This document shows, piece after piece, positions 29,801 to 41,564 of a stretch of 64,000 bases of DNA. The notes beneath the pieces were generated by a model. It searched no databases and was not told the origin of the DNA. It worked only from the letters and a program-made list of their open reading frames with translations. How positions within the stretch are numbered: position 1 is the stretch's first letter; every line of letters starts with the position of its first letter. A program made the translations under genes and the position numbers. The DNA comes from Pagrus major (Eukaryota; Chordata; Actinopteri; Spariformes; Sparidae). The stretch covers positions 16,248,220 through 16,312,219 of the forward strand of contig NC_133232.1 of assembly GCF_040436345.1 (NCBI RefSeq), read 5' to 3'.

Positions 29801-31267
29801 TTGAACAGATACAGATGCAGATAATGGTGCTCAGTCATTCCTCACTAAAGATGCTATTGAGTGCAAGCTGAGTTGTCAAGTTTCATTTGAGGTTTATTAA
29901 ATGTTGACTGCATTATTAGATCAGTATGTGAGAAGTCATTGTATAGGGAGTGTTGCCTCAGGGAGTCATGACAGTGTGATGTAGCTTAATAGTTAACAAA
30001 TGTTTACCTGAGTAAACACACACCACAAACAAATGTGTATTTATGCAGTTCTATATATAATATTAAAATTGGTATGAGTCACATCTTTCACACAGTATCA
30101 GCGTCTGTTCTGTTTGGTTTATGAGTCACAGTAGCATGTGTTTAAAGCATTCACTGCATCCTGGCAGAAGTGCACAATGGTCAGCCTTTCAGTATGTCTA
30201 TCAGTCCTGTCTGTGGCCCTCTCTCCCTCCATTTCCTCCTATCCACATTGCTGAGGGGCAGAGGAGCAGCCAACAATAGTGAATCGGCCAACAGTTTATT
30301 TGGCTTGTTGACATACTATCAGTATTATCACATGAGCCGGCTGTCGGCTTCCAGCCCTGGTTAAGCACCAGCAGACAGAATCCAAGGTCCTTCTGTGGCT
30401 GTATTCACATGGGAACAGAAATAATCGACGGTGGGCTTTGTTTCAGTTTAACATTTGACTTCTTTACATCAGCCATTGAATTACATGGGTGGGTTATTTT
30501 CAAAATACTACTCAAAGCAATTTATTATAAGTCATTAACTCATTACAATATGATTACATGATACATATACTCTTTGTAAGATTATTAAAAAAGTTGTAGG
30601 GAGAGAATCGCTTCCATCTAATTACTAATACTGGTCCCTCAGTGTTTCTTCTATGTTGTAACTTGATCCTGCACACTAACAGTCCACCCACACAGGTGGT
30701 ATCACTTGTTGCTGATTGACATGTTCCTCACTCTCCTGTTCATGTTGTTGCCCAGTCAGACCAGAAAGTGGCACAGCAAAATATTGCTATCTGCCAGTTA
30801 GCAAGCGAGCTAGCCAGCTCTGTTGCTCGCTGGATAATAAAGTTCACACAGTATTCAAGACGGACATTTGTACCACAGACTCCTGTCTCATAACCAACTG
30901 CAGAAACAGTTCATATAAAAGCTGTCTGGCTTTGTTCTCTCAAAGATCAGCACTCTCAGGGCAGTTTGCTATAGACTCTGCCCTGAATCTTATAACATAA
31001 ATGACGGTTACGCGGGCATGACACGGCTTACTGGTACACTAAATAGAATGGAGCCATCATTAACATTATCAGTCACACCTGTGCTTTCCCAAGCATGTCT
31101 GCTGTGAAAAGCAGCAGTTGGTCAATGGCTCAGATTAAAGTTTGCAAATGTTGTGAAATCTCTGCAAGATTTACTTCATTTAATTTACTGAATTTTTGCC
31201 AAAAGTTAGCTTTGAGCAGCAGTCCAATCAGTCAGAATAATTCTACTATATACCTAGAGCTGCAAAG

Positions 31268-31445
31268 AATAGTGAAACTGGTTTGCTGCATTTAACCCAT
31301 CCCGAGGGAGCAGTGGGCAGCGGATGTACAGCCCCTGGGGACAGACAGTGCCTTGGTCAAGGTGACTGGCTGGAGAACTGATCTAACATGTTTCATGGTG
31401 GAGGAAGCTGGACCCCACTGCTTACCAGTGCACCACCGTGCTGTC
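31268..31445. repeat. Dispersed teleost repeat (CATTTAACCCATCC type)
   Basis: The segment starts with a TTTAACCCATCC...GAGCAGTGGGCAGC motif and continues with a GGTGCCTTGG-like stretch. A shorter related piece, with TTTAACCCATTCCTGAGGAGCAGTGGG-like sequence, recurs near 61.63 kb in this same window. From general knowledge this resembles abundant fish interspersed repeats; the family is not determined. Confidence 0.55.
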
Positions 31446-33254
31446 AGTAAGAAACGTAGATTCACCGAAAATTGATAACAAATTTTGAAATTGATTAACA
31501 ATTTAATTGTAATATACCAAATATGTTCTGGTTTTAGGTTCAAAGTGAGTATTTTCAGCTTTTCCTTGATTTACATCACTGTAAATTTAACAACTTCGGC
31601 TTTTAGACATCTAAACACATCAATTCTAGCTTGCAGAACATGTTTCATGTTTTAGCTGTTTCCCTGCACCAACACACCTGATTCAAATGATCAGCTCGTC
31701 ATCAAGCCCGATAACGACCCATTCATTTGAGTCAGGTGTGTTGGGGCAGGGAAACCTACATAGATACACAGGGCAGGGGCCACCAGGAACAGGACTGAAC
31801 AACATTAGACAAAGACATGCACTCAATGACATCACTGTGTATTCCTCTTTCTAAAAGTTAAAGCCAAATCCACAGCTTGGCAGTCGAAGGATTTTCATTT
31901 GTTTAAAGGATGATATACTCAGGTTAGGTTAACAGAGCACACTCACATTTCCCATCAAGCTAAACCAAATCCAACCGCAGTGTTTCACTGTTTGAATTAA
32001 TGAAGCACTTCAGAAAAAAACACACTTGAACTTCAAATCTACCTGGATAAATAAAGCACAGAGAAAGAAGTCTGACATTAAAACTGTCATCAAAGGAAGT
32101 GACACTTTCAAACATGAAGAGTCATATTTCAGTAAGACATGACTTCCCGTCTAGCTGAAGGGGCATGTGCTGCCTCGCCTTTTTTGAGGCTAAATGTCTT
32201 AATTAATTTCAGCAACTAGTACCAACCTTATTTAAACTATATTGTATTTATTCACCGTGTAATCATAATACTGTATCATCTTTTTAATTTACTGCTACAT
32301 CACTGCAGATAACTAATGTTACAAAGTCAGTTATCAAGAGGCGTGAAAAGTTAAAACAATCAGATGACAGTGAGCAAGTCTGTGCAGGACACCATACAAA
32401 TACGTGTCCCAGAAAAATGGCAAACACAAAAGTCAAGGCCTTCTGGAAAAATCTGCCTTGGTTTTTGCCACAGAGGAGGAATTTACTCTGACAAGATTCA
32501 GCACATCACCCCAGACACAGAGAGCTATGAGAGGAGAGGGAAGAGAAAATGGGGAGGGATAGGAAGGAAAGGTATGAGAAGAGGAGGAATGAGAGGAGGA
32601 GGAGGGAGAAAGGAGGAATTCCTGCGTGTAGAGACTGGTAGCAGCAGAGCTCTGACACCACACCACTAAGTTACACTCACTGATAAAGCATGTTTGCAGA
32701 ATGAATAATAAGTAATAGCTACTTATTACTATCTGAACTCATTTGAACCTACTTTAACAGACGGTTATACATTTTTAATCTTCGATTGACATGTTCATGT
32801 TCGATTGCTATTGTAAAGAAAGGCTTTTATATAAAATTTACAGGTCATATCATTTTGCATCTAAAGAGAAACTAGTAACTACAGTGGCATGTATGACTGC
32901 ACAGTGTGTCCGCTGACATGTTCCACACTTGAGTTGGACTTCCTCAGGCTTATCTGCAGATGTGACAGATGAGTGAGGCTCCCAGAGGGACAATGAAGTA
33001 CTAAACTGAATAAAACCTTGCTCAAAGAGTGGCTAATCAAGCTAATGTAGGCTAGTGCTACCATGCAAAAATAAACAAACAAATGATCAAAACACTTATA
33101 CTAAGCAGTTCATTCACAATAAGGATTTTTTGTCCCGCTTCATCCATTTAGCTTGGTGGGATCCTGGCACCAACATATGGTTTGTAAGTTAGCACATTAG
33201 CTACATAACAAAACAAGCTGACAAAACCCTAATGATAACTACAATGGCACTCAG

Positions 33255-33560
33255 TAGAGCGCATACTTCTGCCAAGGCCCAACAGTCCCCTTTTGTACAC
33301 ACTCATAGATACCAGCCACCTAAATACGGCCTGAGAAATTAACGAAAATCATCCTTTCTCACAATGTTAAAGAAAGTGCAGGAAACAATCCTGGATTGGT
33401 GTTTTTAATGCAGATCTGCACCAAAAGTTAATGGGGTCTATTCTGGGCTGAGACCCATCCTCCATCCAAGTTTAGTGGAAATTCGTTCAGTAGTTTGTGT
33501 GTAATCCTGCTGACAAACCAACCAACCAACCAACAAACCAACAAACGGCCATGGGTTAAA
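33255..33560. repeat. Dispersed repeat ending in an (AACC)n-like tract
   Basis: The stretch has the pattern 'GAAATTCGTTCAGTAGTTTGTGTGTAATCC...' followed by tandem ACCAACCA units (about 33518-33545), a layout recalled from common fish interspersed repeats. No coding potential is seen. Confidence 0.5.
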
Positions 33561-34117
33561 TGAAGCTAACCTCCTTGGTGGACAAAAGACGTTTTGGTCA
33601 GCAAGATAATCTTCACAGATTAACACTTTTGTGATTTTCCAAGCGTAAATAAAATCACTAGAAGTAAAAAGCTAATGTTAGGCTATAGACAGACTACATT
33701 GCGGTCGCATAACTTAAACGTCACCACCACTAAGCATCTCACTACACAATTACAGTACACGTTTTCTATAAATTGATTGATCTAGATATATAGTCAGAGT
33801 TAGAATAATTTGCAGCTAATTGTTAGCAACTGCCGTTTTTATGACATGTAAGTGTTTTATAATTAAATTGCGGGACATCTTATGGTGTATGTTATGTCGT
33901 AGAACAAAACATGTAAATATCTTAAACCTGCGGTAACCACAGACCTTATTTCAGGCATTTAACTGAAAAACTATTCAAAAAACCCACTGACTTTGAGATG
34001 AGGGAACTGGATGTACAAAAATGCTAACTGATTTCTGGGTTTTGGGACTACAGACTACTCCACTCTATAGGCCTAGCCTGTCATAAGCTACAATTAGCAT
34101 AAACAACCTAATATATC

Positions 34118-34145
34118 GTTTAAATAAATAAATAAATAAATACAA

Positions 34146-34208
<63 letters not shown>

Positions 34209-34242
34209 AATTTTTTTAAATTGTATTTATTTATTTATTTTT
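34118..34242. repeat. (AT)n tract inside a large AT palindrome
   Basis: About 27 AT dinucleotides (34150-34204) are flanked on the left by AAATAAATAAATAAATACAATTTTAA and on the right by its approximate inverse, TTAAATTGTATTTATTTATTTATTT. The whole block could extrude as a cruciform. It lies roughly 0.4 kb upstream of the CpG-rich plastin exon 1. Confidence 0.8.
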
Positions 34243-34559
34243 TTCAGTTTTCATATAGCCTCTTTTCATTTTCTTTCTAATTGTGGCTGAAAAGTGCCCT
34301 TTTTAACCCATTAATTGTACTAGCCTAAACTTAGCCATTTGGCTAATTAAGCTAGTGAGCTTTTGTTTAGCATTAGCATAACAATTTGCCATAACCTGAT
34401 CAATTTTTTAAAAAAAATCCTACAGATTTAGTGGATATATTTTAGGAAATATCAATGAACAAACATAAGCTGCTGTTCCCTACGTAAGAACAATGCTATG
34501 AAATGTCAGCCTCCACTGGAGATGTTGATGTTTCTCTTGCTAAGTGCTCAGACATGAGG

Positions 34560-34728
34560 GCAGCAAGGCGGGGGAAGCTTGGTTGGGAAGGGGGTGGCGC
34601 GGAGGGGCGGAGCGGTTCTCCCTGCCGGGCGGTGTCAGCTGAAGAAAACGGGACAGAGGAGCAGCGAGAGGCCGCCACAGGGACACATTCCCCGGGTGGT
34701 GTTACTGAACTGCAGCAGCGGACTTCAG
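34560..34728 (+). promoter_or_regulatory. CpG-rich promoter/non-coding exon 1 of the plastin gene
   Basis: This GC- and CpG-rich island stands out from AT-rich surroundings and ends in a good splice donor, GACTTCAG|GTGAGAGC, at 34728/34729. The first coding exon of the plastin gene starts with an acceptor at 38374/38375, eight bases before ATG, so a separate 5' UTR exon is required. This island is the best candidate. The exact transcription start is not visible. Confidence 0.6.
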
Positions 34729-35417
34729 GTGAGAGCAAGGAGCGTTTTAGGGCGTTTTCTCCAGAGTCAGGAGGGGAAGTCTTTGTGTGAGGCTGACCGG
34801 AGAGCAGAAAATAGGATTTATAAGTCACTGCGGCACATGTGCTGTTCCTCCATTCAGCAAGAAATACATTTCACTGCTTATCTCAAGGTATGTAGAGAGA
34901 TACAAGTCAAGAAACGTGCTAACAGTGGTTAAAATGCGCAGTATTTCTGTGGGGAAAAGCGTGTGACATGCATTTAAAAGCTAGTTTGGACACTAGAAAC
35001 AAAAGAAATTCCACTTCATGTTATATATGTTAATGATAGTCACGATATTTTATCAATACATCTCAATGTTTTATGAATACTATTTGCCATTTATTTTTAT
35101 TTGCAGTATGCTAGCTGATGTTTTATTGAGAATCCCATTTAACTTTTAGCTAGCTCGAACCATGTAAAGGTTACAAGATTATAAAATTAGATTAACCTTT
35201 GGTCAAGACAATTTGCAGCAAACAATATAAAATCCTGCATGGCCAGTTTAGTTTGTATAAGACGTTTCGTGGTTGTTTCCAAATCAGTTAAGCTGAAGGT
35301 TGCTCTTTTTCTCGATAAATTTAAGGGATGCAGCTGTAGTGTGATTGGCAGACAGTGCAGCAGACACTGTCAGGATGTGTCAGGATGAATGACATGAACT
35401 GCATCGTCATGCTAAGC

Positions 35418-35420
<3 letters not shown>

Positions 35421-35483
<63 letters not shown>
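35421..35483. repeat. (GT)n microsatellite
   Basis: A pure GT tract of about 63 bp within the presumed plastin intron 1. Confidence 0.95.
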
Positions 35484-35486
<3 letters not shown>

Positions 35487-37264
35487 AATCCATCAGGGAC
35501 ACTCCTTCAGTCATGTGCATCACTGGATGAATAAAATCTGGAGGACAAATTGCATCCAGACATTGCAGGGTCATCGAGTCGATCAACCATATTTTCACCA
35601 GATTTTATCCAGATGTGTGCCCGATGACTGATTTATGTTGCTTTTTTAATCAGTACACTTTGGTGCTGTAAATATGTTCGATAAAGGACCAAAAAAAAAC
35701 TCATTTAAATTGGGAAATCTATGAGCTGACATTTCTTCACTATATAGCTGCAGACAGCTGGTCAGTATTTCCCAGACATGCTATGTATGATCATGTAATG
35801 TCAGTAATATATTCCTGTGATTTTATGATCAACACTGACATAACAAGACTTCTAATTATCTCTATTTCTAACCCAGAAAACATAGCAAGGACAAACCTGT
35901 AAATCCTCCCACATTAAGGGCTGTTCTTCCTGTAGCAGTGACATCTGGTGGCAGTAAAAGTATATTTTTCTCTAGTTTCTCTACTGTGTTATTCACACTG
36001 AAAAGGTTGAAGTTAAAAAGATGATATTTGCAGAAACACAAACATATTTTAAGATTACAAACATGGCTTAAGTTTAATGCATTTCCAATGGACCGGAAAT
36101 GCCCTCAAAAATGACTATTATTACTGTCTGTATTGTTTATACAGGCGCGTTTTGCATTTGGAGGAATACATCTCTTCTTTATTGAAATAGAACAGATAAG
36201 AGACATTCAGTAATATGTCATCTGATCACTAGTGTTATTTATATCGTCACAAGCACACTTAGGAGTGTTCTTGTAGACACTGGCGTCCCTGTGATTGCGT
36301 GCCTGTGTCTGGCCAACCATGCAACCACCACGTTTGCATGTTTAAGCCGCAGGAGCAGAGCCTATTTGTATTTTTTGCTAATGCTGTAACACGATCGTGC
36401 CACATGTGAGAGATTCTCAAAGACGCTCAGAGAGCACTACTGATTGTGGTGTGGAAAGGTGATTTTTTTGTTCAAACAGAAGGTCAAGAGCAACAACTTA
36501 AGAGGATCTTTTTAGTTTGCTAACGTCTGACAGACATCATTCATCTCTCCAAGTTGGATCTGGATTTCTCATCAGATCAGATCTTTTGATGGATGTCTAA
36601 ATAGAAAAAAATATTTTGTTATATTCATCTAACAGCTACAAGATGGTCAGTTTCCCTTTTCCATATGATGTTTGGAGCTAGATGCCATATCTCAGGCTTA
36701 TAATGCCTGACTTATCTGAATGGACTTGGCTTCCCAGGCTTGTATTGATTGTCTGTGGATGTAATACATCAAGTTGACATACCGTCTCAGCTAACAGGGC
36801 TGTGCTTTCTGCAGCAGAGAGCTCTCTCTCTCGGACTAAATCATATGAAGTCATATACGGGCTAATCTAACTATCTCTTACAGTACTGCTAAGACTGTAT
36901 TTCTAGGCCAGTATTTTCTGTAGCATTATTTGATGTATTGTGTGATGTGTTAAGCTGCCAAGCAACTACAGAAAGTAACATCCTGGTCAAGATTTGCTAG
37001 GATTTATTTCTTTTTACTGAAGACATTTGCATGCTAAAACAGATATATTCAGCTGCTACCTCATTTCATTAGCCTTGTTGGTGGTATTAAATGGTCAGCT
37101 TGCCCAGATCACACAATACATTTCTCAATTAGATGCATTTGGGGAAGTTTTGAGATTTTAGCTCACTACAAATGAAGTGAACCAAAGTGCGGACAGAGAT
37201 GGACAGCTGGTGTTTTGCCTTGGCAGTTTTTTGGATGGGTGAAGAGATTCATTAACCTCGCAGC

Positions 37265-37711
37265 AGGGGTGGGCGATCTGATGATTTCAGGTGGTGATAG
37301 ATCTTGAAGGTGTCCACAGGTGTCCTTTTCAGGCGAATTGTAGAGATCTCGATATTTAATGTCCTCTTACTTCTGTTTCCCAACTTCACATAGGCTCATT
37401 GACTAGCACATCCACACAATTCAAACAGACCGACAGATGGATGTAGCCGACTGGACAAATTACTTCACGTGGCTCTTCATTGGGTGACGTACTGCAAATA
37501 ATGCAACATCAGTCATAGTGAGCAACATGGAGGATGAGGAGCTTGTGCCAAAAACGAACTATCTTGAATGCAATATTGTGTTCGAATGGTATAAATGGAG
37601 AAATTATTAGACATTTTCAAGTCTGGCGAAGAGATCACAATTTAGATAGTGGATCGTGATTGCGATCAAAAAGATTGTGGTATTATTTTTTCACCAAATT
37701 GCCCGTCCCTA
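37265..37711. mobile_element. hAT-like MITE in plastin intron 1
   Basis: The left end AGGGGTGGGCGAT and the right end ATTGCCCGTCCCT are imperfect inverse copies. The flanks CCTCGCAG and CCTTTCAG look like a diverged 8-bp target duplication. The 447-bp interior has no supported ORF, fitting a non-autonomous hAT element. The exact ends are uncertain by a base or two. Confidence 0.55.
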
Positions 37712-38097
37712 CCTTTCAGCTATTGTGGATGTAAATATGTGGATCAATTAATACCTATTTTTATTCTAGAGAGATATATTAAACATTTATACATCTTAGT
37801 CTACATAAGCTATATTACAAACCTTTTACCCTCCATTACAGAGTCATATTACACCACACATTCTACATAAATCTATTAGAAGTTATAAGAGTCTCACTGC
37901 TGATATAACTGTAATGCTAAATGGGTTTTTAAAATAGATCAGGCTACTATCTATTTCCCTGGCTGAGTTAACAGAGCTGTAGTGCTTCAAAGCTTTAACC
38001 TGCCTCCAGGCTGACCCAAGCATTCGGCAATAAATAAAATGATGAACACGTTATGCTATCATCTCAGAGACCAAGCTAACAGAGCCTCGAGCCATCC

Positions 38098-38215
38098 TTT
38101 ATTTATTTTGGACAGGAAATGGGGGAGAGAGAGACGGGAAGACATGCAGCAAAGGGCAGCAGGTTGGAATCAAACCTGGCCGCTCTATGGGCCGACTGCT
38201 GCCTTATTTTAGAAG
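38098..38215. repeat. Dispersed teleost repeat fragment
   Basis: The stretch GGGGGAGAGAGAGACGGGAAGACATGCAGCAAAGGGCAGCAGGTTGGAATCAAACC-like pattern (positions about 38128-38185) is recalled as a common fish interspersed repeat. It has no ORF and lies just upstream of the first plastin coding exon. Confidence 0.45.
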
Positions 38216-38382
38216 AACTAACTGTAACTTGAGCGTGCAAACAGGCTACCAGGTCATAAACTGGGCATTTTAGGCGATTTCTGGAGCGCTAGAGAAACCG
38301 ACTATCACTTGCTAAAACTGTATTAAAGTAACTAAATGCTGCATTTTCTTGTGTTCTGCCGTTCTGTTTTAAAGGTGTGAAG

Positions 38383-41300
38383 ATGGCAACAAAGGTCAGC
38401 CCTGAGGAGATGGAGGAGATCACAGAAGGCTTCCAGAAAGTGGGTGAGTACATACCCATCAGTGATATATTAGTCGACCAAGAGAGGTCAAGCAGCTGAC
38501 AAACACATGTTTTCATACACTGTGTGTGCTCCATCTGACAGACAGATGTTTCTCTTTGGAGTTATGGAAAGAAATGAAACCTTTTGATATACCTACAGTT
38601 CAGTTATTGGAGTTATATAGGAATATTTTGCCATTTTGGAAAATTTGATTATTGATTTTCTTGCCAAGAATGAAAAGAGAAGGTTGATACCTCCCTTATA
38701 TCTGGGCGTTAAATGTGAAGATGGGGCCAGGAGATGGTAAGCTTAGTTTAAAAAACCAAAGGTAAAAAAAAAAAAAAAATACATCTAACTAGCCAGAAAA
38801 CTGCAACTGTTACTGTTTTGTAACCCATACTTTAATTAAGTCTCCAAGCTTAAGATAAAATAACCCCAGTACAGACCAAATCCTGATAATGATGTATCAA
38901 TCACACATAGAAAAGAGCAGCATGGGCTCCAAATAAAACATTGCTTTAACTTTATGTCTCCCCCCTCCCCCCCTCCTTGTCCCTGTTGCCTCCACCCCAC
39001 TTCTCAAGATGTCGATGGTAATGGGTACATCTGTGCCAAAGAACTCAGTAATCTCTTTCAAGAGGTGCGCTGTCCTATGGCTGGATACCAGATCAGAGAA
39101 CTCCTTAAGAAGCTGGACAAAGACAACGACAGCCGCATCGACCTGGAAGAGTTCAAGGCTGTAGGTAACATTAACTAACTAACTAACTGACTGACTGAAT
39201 TATTAAGTAACTAACTAAACCACAACTCACATCTTTACTAACAGCTTACTAACTACCTATTGATGACTAAATGAATAATGGTTGATTGATATTTAACTGA
39301 CCAACTATCTGATTGGATAACTGACTAGACTTTAATCAGTTGATTGCTGATGTATGGTCAGTGAGTAAATAACTAATAAGAAAAGACTAATTAACCAACT
39401 GACAGAGTAGTAAACCATCGTTATTAATCAGTATCTTAACAATTATCAGAATTAGATTGACTCAGGTGTGTGTTTTTGTGTGCACATTCAGATTTACCAG
39501 GATCTGAAGAACGAAGAGTATGCTCAAAACTTCAAGAAAGCTCTCAACAAAAAAGAAGGCATCGTAGCCATCGGGGGCACCAGCGAGATCTCTAGTGAAG
39601 GAACTCAACATTCAATCTCTGGTTAGTAAAGCTACATAACTTGTCTTATTACAGAGTAAAACTAATACCTATACGATTATATCAGGATTCACTGTCCAAT
39701 GGTATCTAAGACAGAAAGATCTTGACACTTGACTTCACTGAATTTCAGAGCAGGAGCGCTTTGCCTTCGCCAACTACATCAACTCATCTTTGGAGAAGGA
39801 CCCAGACTGTCAAGGAGTCCTGCCCATAAACCCCAGCACTGAAGCTCTGTTCAAAGCGGTAGCAGACGGCATCTTGCTTTGGTGAATATTACCAAGACAA
39901 ATTTGACTTAAGCATATTGATCCCTCACTTTGATATTATCTGTACTTTTCCTCCAGCTCTGTCTTCAACTTTAACTAGTTTTCACTGTTTTAAGGCATTG
40001 TAAAAGTTCAGTGTGCTATTAAGTTTTCCTTTATGTGTTTTTGCAGTAAACTCATCAACCTCTCTGTTCCTGACACCATTGATGAGAGAACCATCAATAA
40101 AAAGAAACTCACACCTTTCACCATACAGGTTAGTCAGTTTCTCAACTAGTGGACACTTGTATGTCTATGGCCTCTATCATCACCTGTTTGGTTGTTTCCT
40201 CCTGACTTTGTGCATCTGTTTTCCCCCCAACAGGAGAATCTGAACTTGGCTCTGAATTCAGCCTCTGCCATCGGCTGCCAAGTCGTCAATATCGGAGCTC
40301 AGGACCTGAAGGAGGGCAAACCTCACCTGGTGCTCGGACTCCTCTGGCAGATTATCAAGATAGGACTGTTTGCAGATATAGAGCTGAGCCGCAATGAAGG
40401 TATGTACACAAACACATGCTTTCGCAATGGAATAAAGAATAAAACATGCAGATAACCTCTCTCCTACAAACATATTTAGCTTTAATTCATCATTCTGCGT
40501 CATGCTTGTGTTTGTGTATGCAGCTATAGCAGCGTTGTTAGAGGAAGGGGAGAGTCTGGAAGAGTTGATGAAGCTCAGTCCTGAGGAGCTGCTGCTGCGC
40601 TGGGCCAATTTCCATTTAAAGAAAGTTGGAATGTCCATATCAAACTTTTCTGGAGATATTAAGGTAAAGAAATGTTGGTGGAATGCCTGAACCTCTTACA
40701 GTATTGCCACTGAAACCGTGAAATTAAACAGAGTTTAAGTTACATATTGTGATATTTGATGCAACAGTTTGACTCCCACATAAATCCACAACTTAATGTT
40801 CATGAAATCAACAAAGAGGAGTATAAATCTGTCTCATGTGGTGGGAATACCTATCAGTGTGGTTTGGTATTTTGTCATATTTCACTAAGTGTCTATCTGT
40901 GCATGTGCAGGACTCCAAGGCGTACTTCCACCTGCTTGAGCAGATTGCTCCAGACGGCAGCAAAGAGGACGTTCCACGGGTTGAGGTGGACATGACTGGT
41001 GTTTATGTGAGTTCATAGAGTTATAGCTTGAATATGCCACTTTTTATCTTAAGACCGCAAAGTGTAATGCACTTCAACTGAACTATCAAAGGGATGAGGT
41101 GCAGGTGGAGAGATGCGGAGAAACACAGGTGAGGGTAATGAGTAGGCGAAAAACAAGAGAGCAGGGAAGGAGCTGATACGCTGGGAAGGCTGGGGGAACG
41201 AAGGTGATACAGGGCAGATGTGTGGAGACATGAGAGCCTGTTTTCCTTAACAAAATGTAAATCTGTATATGTCACCAGGAGAAGGATCTTATGAAGAGAG

Positions 41301-41527
41301 CAGAGTGTATGCTCGTACAGGCCGACCGCCTCGGCTGCCGACAGTTTGTAACCGCTACTGACGTCGTGTGCGGAAACTCAAAGCTCAACATGGCCTTTGT
41401 GGCCACGCTGTTCAACAAACACCCGGCACTCACCAAACCAGAGAACGAAGACTGGAATCTGCAAAGTGAGCAACGATGAATATTCTCTCTCACACACATA
41501 CTTTCACAAATGTCCAGTAAAACCCTG

Positions 41528-41564
<37 letters not shown>

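Larger units (their letters stand above)
26853..34560. other. Intergenic region between ptcd3 and the plastin gene
   Basis: I see no ORF or exon chain supported by homology in these 7.7 kb. It holds a short hairpin near 27.24 kb, a GAA-rich run near 28.36 kb, a purine-rich strand at about 32.52-32.63 kb, several dispersed repeats (31.27-31.45, 33.26-33.56 kb) and an AT palindrome (34.12-34.24 kb). Distal promoter elements of the plastin gene could lie at its right end. Confidence 0.6.

Noticed and set aside
34496-34932. ORFs of 95-117 codons on both strands over the CpG-rich block
   Set aside because: Open frames are expected in GC-rich sequence with few stops. The block ends in a donor and fits a 5' UTR exon better than coding sequence.
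35407-35598. ORF containing a long HTHTHT run
   Set aside because: Produced by the GT microsatellite read on the minus strand.
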